Assembly: GCA_003640645.1 (NCBI GenBank)
Contig: QGHH01000024.1
Span: forward strand, 1 to 64,000
From: Fredinandcohnia aciditolerans
GTDB lineage: Bacteria; Bacillota; Bacilli; Bacillales; Bacillaceae_L
DNA: 64,000 nt
Direction: 5' to 3'
The notes beneath the pieces were generated by a model, which saw only the letters and a list, made by a program, of their open reading frames with translations, ran no database searches and was not told where the DNA came from. Within the stretch, counting starts at the first letter, position 1, and every line of letters starts with the position of its first letter. The position numbers and the translations under genes are program-made. Of the stretch, positions 46,972 to 55,948 are shown piece after piece.

Positions 46972-47334
46972 TTACTTAACTTCTACGCCAGCTCCAACTT
47001 CTTCAAGTTTAGCTTTAACTTCTTCAGCTTCTTCTTTAGAAACGCCTTCTTTGATTGCTTTTGGAGTGTTGTCAACAAGTTCTTTAGCTTCTTTTAAGCC
47101 AAGACCAGTGATTTCACGTACAACTTTGATAACTTTGATTTTTTGTGCACCAGCGTCTGCTAATACAACGTCAAATTCAGTTTGCTCAGCAGCAGCTTCA
47201 GCTCCGCCACCAGCAGCTACAGCTACAGGAGCAGCAGCAGTTACACCAAATTCTTCTTCAATTGCTTTTACTAGGTCATTTAGTTCTAAAACAGTCATAC
47301 TTTTAACTGCTTCAATGATTTGTTCTTTAGTCAT
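46972..47334 (-). CDS. rplL: 50S ribosomal protein L7/L12
   Basis: 120 aa. N-terminal dimerisation domain, Ala/Glu-rich hinge ([20 protein letters not shown]), and C-terminal factor-binding domain ([24 protein letters not shown]). Stalk protein recruiting EF-Tu and EF-G. Follows rplJ. Confidence 0.98.
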   Translation of the reverse strand: MTKEQIIEAVKSMTVLELNDLVKAIEEEFGVTAAAPVAVAAGGGAEAAAEQTEFDVVLADAGAQKIKVIKVVREITGLGLKEAKELVDNTPKAIKEGVSKEEAEEVKAKLEEVGAGVEVK

Positions 47335-47395
47335 TAGAAAATCCTCCTTAAATAATTATCCTATTTGTATTTCGAATTGTATAATTGTATTACGA

Positions 47396-47896
47396 TTAAG
47401 CGCCTTGCTCTTCTTTTTGATCTGCAACTGCTTTAGTAGCAAGTGCAAGGTTACGAATTGGAGCTTGAAGTACGCTAAGCAACATAGAAAGTAAACCTTC
47501 GCGTGATGGTAGATCAGCAAGAGCTTTAACTTCCTCAAGAGTTGCAACATTTCCTTCAATAACACCTGCTTTGATTTCTAATGCTTCATGCTTTTTCGCA
47601 AAATCATTAAGAATTTTAGCAGGAGCAACTACATCTTCATTACTGAATGCAATTGCGTTTGGTCCTGTTAATGCATCATTTAAACCAGCAAGTTCAGCTT
47701 GTTCTGCAGCTCGTCGAGTTAATGTGTTTTTGTACACTTTAAAATCAATGCCCGCATCACGAAGTTGCTTACGTAGTTCTGTTACTTCTGCAACAGATAG
47801 ACCGCGATAGTCGACAACGATAGTTGATTTACTTTCACGTAATTTGTCTGCAATTTCAGTTACGATTTGTTTCTTTTGTTCTACTGCATGACTCAT
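47396..47896 (-). CDS. rplJ: 50S ribosomal protein L10
   Basis: 166 aa. Stalk base holding L7/L12 dimers by its C-terminal helix. [28 protein letters not shown] start region. The upstream L10 leader (47981-48110) indicates autoregulation by the L10-L12 complex. Confidence 0.98.
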   Translation of the reverse strand: MSHAVEQKKQIVTEIADKLRESKSTIVVDYRGLSVAEVTELRKQLRDAGIDFKVYKNTLTRRAAEQAELAGLNDALTGPNAIAFSNEDVVAPAKILNDFAKKHEALEIKAGVIEGNVATLEEVKALADLPSREGLLSMLLSVLQAPIRNLALATKAVADQKEEQGA

Positions 47897-47980
47897 TCTT
47901 TTACACCTCCTGTGAGTATTTTCGCAACACTTGAAACCGTTCGGTGTTAGAGGGCGTTCATGAAGAACACGTTTCTAGAT

Positions 47981-48110
47981 TAAAAAACCTCTATGTCTAG
48001 TAGACATAGAGGTAGTAATGATCAAGTAATATATACTACACCTCGGTAGGAAAATTAAGCTATCGAGCACCTACTGTCTACGGTACAAATGCTATTCATT
48101 TGTTAACAAC
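47981..48110 (-). promoter_or_regulatory. L10 leader with terminator hairpin, upstream of rplJ
   Basis: A 267-nt spacer separates rplA from rplJ. On the minus strand it contains AGGTGCTCGATAGC and a GC-paired segment (GTAGGTGC... / ...CTACCGAGG), then a perfect 13-bp stem ACCTCTATGTCTA / TAGACATAGAGGT with six U (terminator, 47982-48013). This matches the known Gram-positive L10 leader, where L10(L12)4 binding controls termination. The left limit of the binding part is approximate. Confidence 0.8.
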
Positions 48111-48163
48111 AAAATCTATTATATGAAATGCTCGTGTAAAAGTCAATATCCACTTTTTTCTAA

Positions 48164-48853
48164 TTAGAATGTAGAAGCGTCAACTTTTACGCCAGGTCCC
48201 ATTGTAGATGATACAGCAACGTTTTTCATGTAAGTTCCTTTTGCTGCAGATGGTTTAACCTTAAGCATAGTTTCATAAATTGTAGCGAAGTTCTCAATTA
48301 GTTTTTGATCATCAAATGAGATCTTACCAATCGGAACATGAATGTTTGAAGATTTATCAATGCGGTATTCAACTTTACCAGCTTTGATTTCATTGATTGC
48401 TTTTGTTACATCAAAAGTAACAGTTCCTGTTTTAGGGTTTGGCATTAAACCTTTAGGTCCTAATACACGACCAAGTTTACCAACTTCACCCATCATGTCA
48501 GGAGTAGCTACGATTACATCGAAATCAAACCAACCCTGGTTGATTTTGTTGATGAACTCGCTATCGCCAACATAATCAGCTCCAGCAGCTTCTGCTTCTT
48601 TTGCTTTTTCACCTTTAGCGAAAACTAATACACGTTGAGTTTTACCAGTACCGTTTGGTAGAACAACTGCACCACGAATTTGTTGGTCAGCTTTCTTAGG
48701 GTCTACTCCTAAACGGAATGCAACTTCTACAGTCGCATCAAATTTAGCTGTACTTGTTTTCTTTACTAATTCAATTGCTTCTGCAACTGAGTAAGCTTTT
48801 GTACGGTCTACTAATTTAGCAGCCTCTACGTACTTTTTACCTCTTTTTGCCAT
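48164..48853 (-). CDS. rplA: 50S ribosomal protein L1
   Basis: 229 aa. Mobile L1 stalk for E-site tRNA release, and a translational repressor of its own operon in many bacteria. [19 protein letters not shown] start; [18 protein letters not shown]. The ATG at 48853 has GAGGAGG upstream. A 26-nt hairpin motif lies just before it (48873-48898). Confidence 0.98.
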   Translation of the reverse strand: MAKRGKKYVEAAKLVDRTKAYSVAEAIELVKKTSTAKFDATVEVAFRLGVDPKKADQQIRGAVVLPNGTGKTQRVLVFAKGEKAKEAEAAGADYVGDSEFINKINQGWFDFDVIVATPDMMGEVGKLGRVLGPKGLMPNPKTGTVTFDVTKAINEIKAGKVEYRIDKSSNIHVPIGKISFDDQKLIENFATIYETMLKVKPSAAKGTYMKNVAVSSTMGPGVKVDASTF

Positions 48854-48872
48854 TTTAATTTCCTCCTCAATT

Positions 48873-48898
48873 GTGGTTTTAACGGAATAACCTCCCAC
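48873..48898 (-). promoter_or_regulatory. candidate L1-binding hairpin before rplA
   Basis: Minus-strand RNA GTGGGAGG ... ACCAC, 26 nt. Outer stem GTGG/CCAC and inner GG/CC are separated by an unequal internal loop. A second copy of the same length and pattern lies before rplK (49464-49489). It ends 19 nt before the rplA start codon, around its ribosome binding site. Confidence 0.6.
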
Positions 48899-49010
48899 GC
48901 CAAGCGTGACAGTACATGTTATGCACTGACGCTAGACAGAACAAAGGTTGCGAACGAAAGATAAGTAATGTTCCATCCGCAACCCCCGAACAAATTGTAA
49001 CAAATAGGAA

Positions 49011-49436
49011 TTAGTCTTCGATAACAATTCCCATGCTACGAGCAGTACCTTCAACCATACGCATTGCAGATTCAACATTTGCTGCATTTAAATCAGGCAT
49101 TTTTGTTTCTGCAATCTCGCGTACTTTATCACGCTTAACTGTTGCAACTTTATTACGGTTTGGTTCACCAGAACCAGACTCAATACCAGCCGCTTTCTTT
49201 AAAAGAACTGCAGCAGGAGGAGTTTTTGTAATAAATGTAAATGAACGATCTTCATATACTGTGATTACAACAGGAATAATTAAACCAGCTTGTTCTGCTG
49301 TACGAGCGTTGAACTCTTTACAGAATCCCATAATATTAACACCTGCTTGACCTAGTGCTGGTCCAACCGGTGGTGCTGGGTTTGCTTTACCCGCTGGAAT
49401 TTGTAATTTAACCTCTTTAATTACTTTTTTAGCCAC
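49011..49436 (-). CDS. rplK: 50S ribosomal protein L11
   Basis: 141 aa, GTG start at 49436 ([18 protein letters not shown]) with AGGAGG about 8 nt upstream. GTPase-associated region protein, sensor for stringent response with Rel[23 protein letters not shown] is the thiostrepton-proline region. It heads rplK-rplA. Confidence 0.98.
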   Translation of the reverse strand: MAKKVIKEVKLQIPAGKANPAPPVGPALGQAGVNIMGFCKEFNARTAEQAGLIIPVVITVYEDRSFTFITKTPPAAVLLKKAAGIESGSGEPNRNKVATVKRDKVREIAETKMPDLNAANVESAMRMVEGTARSMGIVIED

Positions 49437-49463
49437 GAGACACACCTCCTTAAAGTCCGTGAT

Positions 49464-49489
49464 GTGGTAATAGGGTTTTACCCTCCCAC
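49464..49489 (-). promoter_or_regulatory. candidate L1-binding hairpin before rplK
   Basis: Minus-strand RNA GTGGGAGGGTAAAACCC then TATTACCAC: outer stem GTGG/CCAC, inner GGG/CCC, with asymmetrical loop. Same length (26 nt) and consensus as the copy before rplA. It lies 27 nt before the rplK GTG, near the ribosome binding site. Confidence 0.6.
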
Positions 49490-49604
49490 TCATCTATTCT
49501 TTATAATCCATAAAGAACGTTAGCATAGTTAGTCTCAACATTTTGAGACATACTGACCTATGCAATATTACCACTTTTGATTTACAATATCAAGTTTTTC
49601 TTCA

Positions 49605-50138
49605 TTAGATTTTTTCAATTTGTGTAAAGTCCAATTCAACTGGGGTTTCACGACCAAACATATTGACAAGTACTTTTACCTTTTGCTTATCTACATCTAG
49701 ATCTTCGATAGCACCTGTAAAGTTTGTGAATGGACCTTCTTTTACACGAACTGTTTCTTTTAGTTCAAAATCAATATCAATAGGTCTTTCATCCATTCCC
49801 ATTCTCTTAAGGATGAATGTTACTTCTTCAGGTAAAAGTGGTGTTGGTTTTGAGCCTGAACCCGCGGATCCAACGAAACCTGTAACTCCTGGAGTGTTAC
49901 GTACTACATACCAAGAATCATCTGTCATGATTAATTCTACTAGAACATAACCAGGGAATACCTTCTTCTTAACAATTTTCTTTTTTCCGTTCTTGATGTC
50001 AGTTTCTTCATCTTCCGGAACAATAACGCGGAAGATTTTATCTTGCATGCCCATTGATTCGACACGTTTCTCTAGATTTGCTTTTACTTTATTTTCATAC
50101 CCTGAATACGTATGAACAACATACCAATTCTTTTCCAT
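49605..50138 (-). CDS. nusG: transcription termination/antitermination factor NusG
   Basis: 177 aa. NGN domain (WYVVHTYSGYENKVKANLEKR, FPGYVLVELIM) and C-terminal KOW (VRVKEGPFTNFTGAIEDLD). Binds RNA polymerase beta' clamp; in Bacillus it stimulates pausing at TTNTTT sites. A promoter and terminator-like hairpin precede it (50212-50293). Confidence 0.98.
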   Translation of the reverse strand: MEKNWYVVHTYSGYENKVKANLEKRVESMGMQDKIFRVIVPEDEETDIKNGKKKIVKKKVFPGYVLVELIMTDDSWYVVRNTPGVTGFVGSAGSGSKPTPLLPEEVTFILKRMGMDERPIDIDFELKETVRVKEGPFTNFTGAIEDLDVDKQKVKVLVNMFGRETPVELDFTQIEKI

Positions 50139-50211
50139 AAGTTAGGACTGCTTGTCCTTCCCTCCCTTTACTGGGTTTAAACATCGTCTTGACATTCTAT
50201 TTTTTGCAATT

Positions 50212-50232
50212 AAAAAAACCCGTAACCGGGCT
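50212..50232 (-). terminator. terminator-like hairpin between secE and nusG
   Basis: The minus-strand RNA has AAGCCCG / CGGGTTT with a short loop and seven U, 74 nt before nusG. The short GC stem plus U tract makes a plausible attenuator of transcription into nusG. Confidence 0.6.
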
Positions 50233-50262
50233 TTCGTAAACACTCTTTGTTCTCTATTCATC

Positions 50263-50293
50263 ATTATACCATGAGTGAACGGGGTTTATTCAA
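50263..50293 (-). promoter_or_regulatory. candidate nusG promoter overlapping the secE stop codon
   Basis: On the minus strand TTGAAT, a 19-bp spacer and TATAAT preceded by TGG (extended -10 form TGnTATAAT). Transcripts would start near 50256 and meet the hairpin at 50232-50212 soon after. Confidence 0.45.
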
Positions 50294-50468
50294 GTACTAA
50301 ACGAATTAATTCAGAAATTCCAAGATCAACCACTGCAAAAAATACCGATACAAAAATTACTGTTGTTAATGTTACAATTGTATAACGTGTGAGTTCTTTT
50401 CTTTTCGGCCAGCTTGTTTTCTTCATTTCTCGAACTATTTCACGAAAAAACTTGGTTATGTTTTTCAT
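50286..50468 (-). CDS. secE: preprotein translocase subunit SecE
   Basis: 60 aa, single-helix type. MKNITKFFREIVREMKKTSWPKRKELTRY amphipathic part then one membrane helix. The ATG at 50468 is chosen because GGAGG is 8 nt upstream; the upstream in-frame ATG lacks one. Partner of SecY at 22809. Confidence 0.95.
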   Translation of the reverse strand: MKNITKFFREIVREMKKTSWPKRKELTRYTIVTLTTVIFVSVFFAVVDLGISELIRLVLE

Positions 50469-50504
50469 CCATGTAACCTCCAACTTTATCAAAACAATCC
50501 TAAT

Positions 50505-50651
50505 CTATTTCGTTTCACGATGATTCGTGTGAGAATTGCAAGTCTTACAAAACTTTTTCATTTCAAGTCGTTCAGCTGAAGCGCTATTCTTCATGGTCGT
50601 ATAATTTCTACTACCACATTCCACACAGGCTAAAATTACCTTTTTACGCAT
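50505..50651 (-). CDS. rpmG: 50S ribosomal protein L33 (zinc-binding)
   Basis: 48 aa, [19 protein letters not shown] and onward to [14 protein letters not shown]. Cys9-x2-Cys12 and Cys35-x2-Cys38 form the zinc ribbon (C-plus form). It is in the usual sigH-rpmG-secE-nusG order. Confidence 0.96.
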   Translation of the reverse strand: MRKKVILACVECGSRNYTTMKNSASAERLEMKKFCKTCNSHTNHRETK

Positions 50652-50659
50652 TTTATCAC

Positions 50660-50735
50660 CTACACTATCAAATACACCTTGGCGTATTTGCGCCCGATGA
50701 GAATCGTGGCATCCGCCGGAGGCTTAACTTTATTC
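50660..50735. repeat. possible dispersed repeat in the sigH-rpmG spacer
   Basis: The GC-richer segment CCTTGGCGTATTTG followed by cgcccgatgagaatcgtggc and atccgccggaggc stands out from the AT-rich spacer (50652-50944). Its first 14 bases recur inverted at 17937-17950, at another gene boundary. It looks like a family of intergenic repeats, only partially conserved. No gene was seen in this 293-bp gap. Confidence 0.4.
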
Positions 50736-50944
50736 ATTTATGGTATGGGTATCCCACTGAATTGAATATCATTACTCTATCGGCCCTTTACTTAAAAAGA
50801 TTGGGACTTCTGAATAAAAGTTAAAATGCAGCTTGCATCTTTATTTATGAGAAATGTCTCAATTTCCTTAAAAATGTAACACAGGCATGATTTATATGTC
50901 AATACTAGGACCTGACTGTAAATAATGGTTAAAAACGGTTTTGT

Positions 50945-51598
50945 TTATAACTTAATCTCTTGAATTTCTAAGTACCGTTCTAATTTACGTTTGACTCGTT
51001 GGAGCGCATTATCTATAGATTTCACATGACGATTTAGATCCTCTGATATTTCCTGATAGGACCTTCCGTCTAGATATAAGGATAATACCTTACGCTCTAG
51101 ATCACTTAGGAGCTCTGCCATTTTTAATTCTATGTCATCAAACTTTTCCCTGTTGATGATTAATTCTTCAGGATCTAAAATCTTCGCACCTGATATAACA
51201 TCCATTAATGTACGGTCAGATTCTTCATCGTATATCGGCTTGTCCAAAGAAACATAAGAATTAAGAGGTATGTGCTTCTGCCTTGTCGCGGTTTTGATTG
51301 CAGTAATAATCTGACGTGTAATGCAAAGTTCTGCAAACGCTTTAAAGGAGGAGAGTTTGTCCTCCTTAAAATCACGAATTGCCTTGTATAGCCCGATCAT
51401 ACCTTCTTGAACAATATCTTCACGATCTGCCCCTATTAAAAAGTATGATCTGGCCTTTGCACGCACGAAATTTCTGTACTTGTTAATCAAATAGTCCAAT
51501 GCTTCACTTTCACCAGCATGGACCAATTCCACGACTTCCTCATCATCTAGTCGGTCATAATATAATCTGTTGCCATAATCATCGAAGCTTGAACTCAC
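50945..51598 (-). CDS. sigH: RNA polymerase sigma factor SigH
   Basis: 217 aa sigma-70 family, the post-exponential and early-sporulation sigma factor (sigma-30). Region 2 has EALDYLINKYRNFVRAKARSYFLIGADREDIVQEGMIGLYKAIRDF; region 4 has LSDLERKVLSLYLDGRSYQEISEDL as helix-turn-helix. Upstream of rpmG-secE as in B. subtilis. Confidence 0.97.
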   Translation of the reverse strand: MSSSFDDYGNRLYYDRLDDEEVVELVHAGESEALDYLINKYRNFVRAKARSYFLIGADREDIVQEGMIGLYKAIRDFKEDKLSSFKAFAELCITRQIITAIKTATRQKHIPLNSYVSLDKPIYDEESDRTLMDVISGAKILDPEELIINREKFDDIELKMAELLSDLERKVLSLYLDGRSYQEISEDLNRHVKSIDNALQRVKRKLERYLEIQEIKL

Positions 51599-51730
51599 AC
51601 CGATCCCTCCGACCTACCTTAGAAGTTGTTTCTTACCAAAAACTCTAATGAATAAAGTTAATACGTAATGTTCGTAAAATTCTTTATCTAGAAATATTAT
51701 ACAGGAGTGCTTTTCCAAGCGTCAACCCGC

Positions 51731-52240
51731 TCAACGCTGTCCTCGACGCCATTTTTCAAATATTTCTGCAATTTCGTCGGAAAGTGGTATTTTTGATACA
51801 CTTTTTTCTTGATACGTTTTCTTGACGTCTTTTTGAATTCCAGACTCTACTACTTCCATCTCAGTTAGTAATTCTCGAGCCGATTTCCTTAGGGCACCTT
51901 GTCCAAATATCTGCCATTGTTCGGTATAATCAGAAGTCGCTACATGGATTTGTGTTTTAATATTATTTAATTGTTGTGCTAGCTTTTCTATCCGTTCATC
52001 CGCCGTTTCATTTTCACGCGTAAAAATAACTTCGATTTTTCGACTTTTCATTTTTGATTCAATTCCTGGTACGAGGTGTGCATCAAATACAACGATCACC
52101 TTAAATCCTGTATATGCCTGATATTCAGCCATCTTCTCGATTAACAAATCACGCGCTGCTGAAAAGTCCTTTGTTTTAAGATGACGTAGTTCTGGCCATG
52201 CACCTATAATGTTGTAGCCATCTACCAGCAGGATATCCAT
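51731..52240 (-). CDS. rae1: ribosome-associated mRNA endoribonuclease Rae1 (YacP, NYN domain)
   Basis: 169 aa. NYN/PIN-like fold with catalytic acid LLVDGYNII at the N-terminus and VVFDAHLVPG, then ATSDYTEQW. In B. subtilis it cleaves mRNA in the ribosomal A site. Ends with a basic WRRGQR tail. Five bases after rlmB stop, so co-transcribed. Confidence 0.92.
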   Translation of the reverse strand: MDILLVDGYNIIGAWPELRHLKTKDFSAARDLLIEKMAEYQAYTGFKVIVVFDAHLVPGIESKMKSRKIEVIFTRENETADERIEKLAQQLNNIKTQIHVATSDYTEQWQIFGQGALRKSARELLTEMEVVESGIQKDVKKTYQEKSVSKIPLSDEIAEIFEKWRRGQR

Positions 52241-52245
52241 TTAAT

Positions 52246-52989
52246 TTACTCTCCCAACGGATTCCGCTTACGATAAACCTCATACATAAGTAGACTAGCA
52301 GCAACAGAAGCATTTAAAGAGGTTACTTTTCCCTGCATCGGTAAATGTAAAAGAAAATCACATTTTTCTTTCACAAGGCGTCCCATACCTCTGCCCTCAC
52401 TGCCAATAACTAGGCCAATCGGCATTTTACCATCAACATTTCGATAATCTTCTTTTCCCTTCGCATCTGTACCAACAATCCATACACCACGGTCCTTTAA
52501 TTCATCAATCGTTCTCGCTAAGTTCGTTACTCGTGCAACTGGTATATATTCAATCGCCCCAGTTGAAGCCTTTGCAACAGTTGCTGTTAACCCTACTGCT
52601 CTTCGTTTGGGAATAATTACCCCATGCGCACCAACTGCATCAGCTGTACGAAGGATTGATCCAAGGTTATGAGGGTCCTCTAGCTCATCTAACAAGATGA
52701 TAAAAGGTGCTTCGTTTCGCTTTTCGGCTGTTGCTAAAATATCATCAACTTCTGCATACTCATATGCCGCTACTTGTGCGACAACTCCTTGGTGGTTGCC
52801 TTCAACCATTTGGTCAATCTTTTTTTTCGGAACAAATTGAACCAAAACGTTACCTTCTTTAGCAAGAGAGGTGATTTGGTTCATTTGCCCTCTGTTGGAC
52901 CCCTCTGCAATCCAAATTTTATTGATGTCACGCTCAGATTTCAATGCTTCAATTACAGGATTTTTTCCAATAATATAATCACTAGCCAT
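52246..52989 (-). CDS. rlmB: 23S rRNA (guanosine(2251)-2'-O)-methyltransferase RlmB
   Basis: 247 aa SPOUT-family enzyme. N-terminal substrate-binding domain (IIGKNPVIEALKSERDINKIWI), then trefoil-knot motifs DELEDPHNLGSILRTADAVGAHG, VIGSEGRGMGRL and MQGKVTSLNASVAASLLMYE. Cluster cysS-mrnC-rlmB-rae1-sigH is standard. Confidence 0.95.
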   Translation of the reverse strand: MASDYIIGKNPVIEALKSERDINKIWIAEGSNRGQMNQITSLAKEGNVLVQFVPKKKIDQMVEGNHQGVVAQVAAYEYAEVDDILATAEKRNEAPFIILLDELEDPHNLGSILRTADAVGAHGVIIPKRRAVGLTATVAKASTGAIEYIPVARVTNLARTIDELKDRGVWIVGTDAKGKEDYRNVDGKMPIGLVIGSEGRGMGRLVKEKCDFLLHLPMQGKVTSLNASVAASLLMYEVYRKRNPLGE

Positions 52990-53006
52990 TTCTTTTTCCT
53001 CCTTTC

Positions 53007-53414
53007 TTAAGATTCGATAATTCGAAAGGCCTCTTCAATAATCGAATGGATTCTGTCAGTATCATTTTGTAGAAAGTGAAAGCCGAGTAACGCTTCAAAC
53101 GCGGTACTGTATCTGTATGTCTGGACATCTGTATTTTTAGGAACTGTTCCACTCTTTGCGTTACGACCCCTTCTGATTACAGCTTTTTCTTCCTCTGAAA
53201 AAAACTCTTCATCAAGCATTTCATGGATTACGGCCGACTGTGCTTTAGCCGATACATAACGCTTTGCCTGATTATGGAGTTGATTGGGTCTGACACTCCC
53301 CTTTTGCAAGAGGTAATGCCGTACATACATTTCGTATACGGCATCACCCATATAAGCTAGGGCAAGACTATTTAATTGATGGCTATCAATTTGGTTGTCT
53401 GATAAAAACTTCAT
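53007..53414 (-). CDS. mrnC: mini-ribonuclease 3 MrnC
   Basis: 135 aa, RNase III catalytic domain without a dsRNA-binding domain. [20 protein letters not shown] carries the catalytic Asp, [13 protein letters not shown] the second acidic site. Matures 23S rRNA ends in B. subtilis. Starts 3 nt after cysS stop. Confidence 0.95.
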   Translation of the reverse strand: MKFLSDNQIDSHQLNSLALAYMGDAVYEMYVRHYLLQKGSVRPNQLHNQAKRYVSAKAQSAVIHEMLDEEFFSEEEKAVIRRGRNAKSGTVPKNTDVQTYRYSTAFEALLGFHFLQNDTDRIHSIIEEAFRIIES

Positions 53415-53417
53415 TTA

Positions 53418-54815
53418 TTATCCTCTTTTCCATCTTGTACCTTGAGGAGTGTCTTCTAGAATAATATTCATTGCCTTTAATTGGTCACGAATTTGGTCGG
53501 ATAAAGCAAAGTCCCGATCTTTTCGTGCTTGGTTTCGCTTTGCAATTAGTTCTTCGATTTCCTCATCAAGTAATTGTTCATCTTCTAATTTAAGACCTAG
53601 TGTATTAAATAATACCTCGAATTCTTGGGTAAAGGCTTCGATTACCTTTTCTGCCGTATTTTTTTCCTGCAAGTAATAATTGGCCTGTTTCGATAACTCA
53701 AACAATACAGATATTGCGTTTGCCGTATTAAAATCATCATCCATTGCTTCAATGAAATCATTGCGGAATGCCGTGATTTTTTCTAGCCATGTATCATCAT
53801 CATTCGTTAAGTTCGTACTGCTTTGCAGACGATGCTTTAAGTTTGCGTAAGAAGTGCGTAATCGTTCTAATGCATTTTTTGTACTTTCTAGTAATTCAAC
53901 ACTATAGTTAATTGGGTGTCGATAATGGACAGACAGCATGAAAAAGCGTAATACCTGTGGGTCCACGTCTTTGATAATATCGTGAACCAATACAAAGTTA
54001 CCAAGAGACTTTGACATTTTTTCATTATCGATATTAATATAGCCGTTGTGCATCCAATAATTTGCAAAAGTTTTTCCATTCACTGCTTCGGATTGTGCAA
54101 TTTCATTTTCATGGTGTGGAAACGCTAAGTCTTGGCCACCTGCGTGAATATCAATTGTTTCACCTAAGTATCTTTTAGCCATTGCCGAGCACTCGATGTG
54201 CCAACCTGGGCGACCATTCCCCCATGGGCTTTCCCAATAAATCTCTCCAGGCTTCGCACTTTTCCATAAAACAAAGTCTAGGGCATCCTGCTTCTTATCC
54301 CCCACTTCAATTCTTGCACCTACGCGCAGTTCGTCAATAGATTGGTGAGAAAGCTTTCCATACTCCTTGAATTCCCTTGTACGATAGTATACATCGCCTT
54401 CAGATTCATAGGCAAAGCCTTTCTCAATGAGAGCTTGAATAAAATCAATAATAATATCCATATTCTCTGTAACCCTTGGATGAACATCCGCCTTTTTGCA
54501 TCCCAATGCAGACACATCTTCAAAATAAGCATCGATAAAACGCTCCGCAATAGTTGGTACCTCTTCACCTAACTCATTTGCTGCTTTAATTAATTTATCA
54601 TCAACGTCTGTAAAATTGGATACATAATGAACATCATAGCCTCTAAATTCAAAATAACGACGTACTGTATCAAATACAATGGCAGGACGTGCATTCCCAA
54701 TATGGATATAATTATAAACAGTTGGACCGCACACATACATTTTTACCTTATTTTCTTCAAGTGGTTTAAACTCTTCCTTCTTCCGAGTTAGCGTATTATA
54801 AAGATGAATGGACAT
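53418..54815 (-). CDS. cysS: cysteinyl-tRNA synthetase
   Basis: 465 aa class I synthetase. Zinc ligand region [16 protein letters not shown] (HIGH form HIGN), [15 protein letters not shown] with Cys, [10 protein letters not shown], and the KMSKSLGN loop. Overlaps the 3' end of cysE by 20 bp, so the two are translated from one message, controlled by the T-box at 55621-55895. Confidence 0.98.
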   Translation of the reverse strand: MSIHLYNTLTRKKEEFKPLEENKVKMYVCGPTVYNYIHIGNARPAIVFDTVRRYFEFRGYDVHYVSNFTDVDDKLIKAANELGEEVPTIAERFIDAYFEDVSALGCKKADVHPRVTENMDIIIDFIQALIEKGFAYESEGDVYYRTREFKEYGKLSHQSIDELRVGARIEVGDKKQDALDFVLWKSAKPGEIYWESPWGNGRPGWHIECSAMAKRYLGETIDIHAGGQDLAFPHHENEIAQSEAVNGKTFANYWMHNGYINIDNEKMSKSLGNFVLVHDIIKDVDPQVLRFFMLSVHYRHPINYSVELLESTKNALERLRTSYANLKHRLQSSTNLTNDDDTWLEKITAFRNDFIEAMDDDFNTANAISVLFELSKQANYYLQEKNTAEKVIEAFTQEFEVLFNTLGLKLEDEQLLDEEIEELIAKRNQARKDRDFALSDQIRDQLKAMNIILEDTPQGTRWKRG

Positions 54816-55470
54816 TATCCTTTGCTCCTTCCTTATGTTGGATTACCTCTTTTAGGCTTTCAATTTCTTTTTCTAGTTCTCTGATTTTATCTAAAACCGG
54901 ATCTGGTAAATCACGGTGATTTAAATCCTTGCTATTTCTAACTTTGATACCATCCTGGATTACAACCCTACCAGGGATCCCGACAACAGTTGAATTCGGA
55001 GGAACATCTTGCAGAACAACCGAACCCGCTCCTACTTTTGAATTCTCTCCAATTGTAATCGATCCTAATACTTTGGCTCCTGTTGCGATCAGTGCATTGT
55101 CCTTAATCGTTGGATGCCGCTTTCCTTTTTCTTTCCCTGTTCCACCTAGGGTTACGCCCTGAAACACTGTCACATTGTCCCCAATTTCACAGGTCTCACC
55201 AATCACCACGCCCATCCCATGGTCAATGAAAAATCGGCGGCCAATTTTTGCACCAGGGTGAATTTCAATTCCTGTGAAAAAACGACTTATTTGCGAAACA
55301 GTTCTAGCTAAGAAAAACAACTTTCGTTTAAATAGAAAATGTGCGACTCGGTGTGACCAAATTGCATGCAATCCGGAGTAAGTCAGCATCACTTCAAAAT
55401 GGGTTCTTGCAGCTGGGTCCTGTTCAAACACAACTTCGATATCCTCTTTCATTCGCTTAAACACAATCAA
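54796..55470 (-). CDS. cysE: serine O-acetyltransferase
   Basis: 224 aa. N-terminal helical domain, then left-handed beta-helix of hexapeptide repeats ([33 protein letters not shown]; catalytic Asp-His pair). Makes O-acetylserine for cysteine synthesis. RBS AAGGAGGG before GTG/ATG at 55470. First gene after the T-box. Confidence 0.96.
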   Translation of the reverse strand: MIVFKRMKEDIEVVFEQDPAARTHFEVMLTYSGLHAIWSHRVAHFLFKRKLFFLARTVSQISRFFTGIEIHPGAKIGRRFFIDHGMGVVIGETCEIGDNVTVFQGVTLGGTGKEKGKRHPTIKDNALIATGAKVLGSITIGENSKVGAGSVVLQDVPPNSTVVGIPGRVVIQDGIKVRNSKDLNHRDLPDPVLDKIRELEKEIESLKEVIQHKEGAKDNVHSSL

Positions 55471-55481
55471 CCCTCCTTATA

Positions 55482-55610
55482 AGAAAAGCGTAAGCGCCTT
55501 GCCCAGCCCCGCAAGCACAAGACAAGCGCTGATAGAAGGCGCTCTTTGCCTTCAGAAGCGATTGAATTGTGAACTCGAGGGGCTAGGCGCTGAAGCTAGA
55601 CAATACTTTT
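55482..55610. repeat. dispersed palindromic intergenic repeat, copy 1
   Basis: The ends are inversely related (AAGCGCCTTGCCCAGCCCC on the left, GGGGCTAGGCGCTGAAGC on the right), so the element can fold on itself. The interior caagcacaagacaagcgctg, then gccttcagaagcgatt, recurs in the element at 61481-61600. Located between T-box terminator and cysE, so it would be within the cysE transcript. Confidence 0.75.
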
Positions 55611-55620
55611 TTATCAAAAT

Positions 55621-55895
55621 AAAAAGCGCCCCTGTGTAAAAACACAGAGACGCTTAATCGCGCGGTTCCACTCTGTTTAGGTAATTAATGGTATCTATTA
55701 CCTCAACTTCATCTCGTAACGGTGAGACTCCGCTTTTATCTACTACAAAATGGGTTCGATAAAAGACTCAAAGGTGCATTTCAATAAGCGTTTCCCATAA
55801 ACCACTTTCAGCCGGTGATGGTTCTCTCTGTTCATATTTGCCCGAAACGTGCAAATACTTTAATGTCAATCACTTATTTACTCTCCTTATCAACA
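55621..55895 (-). promoter_or_regulatory. T-box riboswitch, cysteine specific (specifier UGC)
   Basis: The minus strand contains the T-box core AGAGTGGAACCGCG (55661-55674), the antiterminator partner of a strong terminator stem AAGCGTCTCTGTGT / ACACAGGGGCGCTT with U5 (55621-55655). In stem I the sequence AATGCACC places UGC (55776-55778) as specifier codon for tRNA-Cys. It controls cysE-cysS: uncharged tRNA-Cys allows readthrough. The same arrangement is known in B. subtilis. The upstream limit is approximate. Confidence 0.93.
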
Positions 55896-55948
55896 CTTTT
55901 AGATTATATAATTGATTACCTATACTATATTACATTTTCAACAAGATG

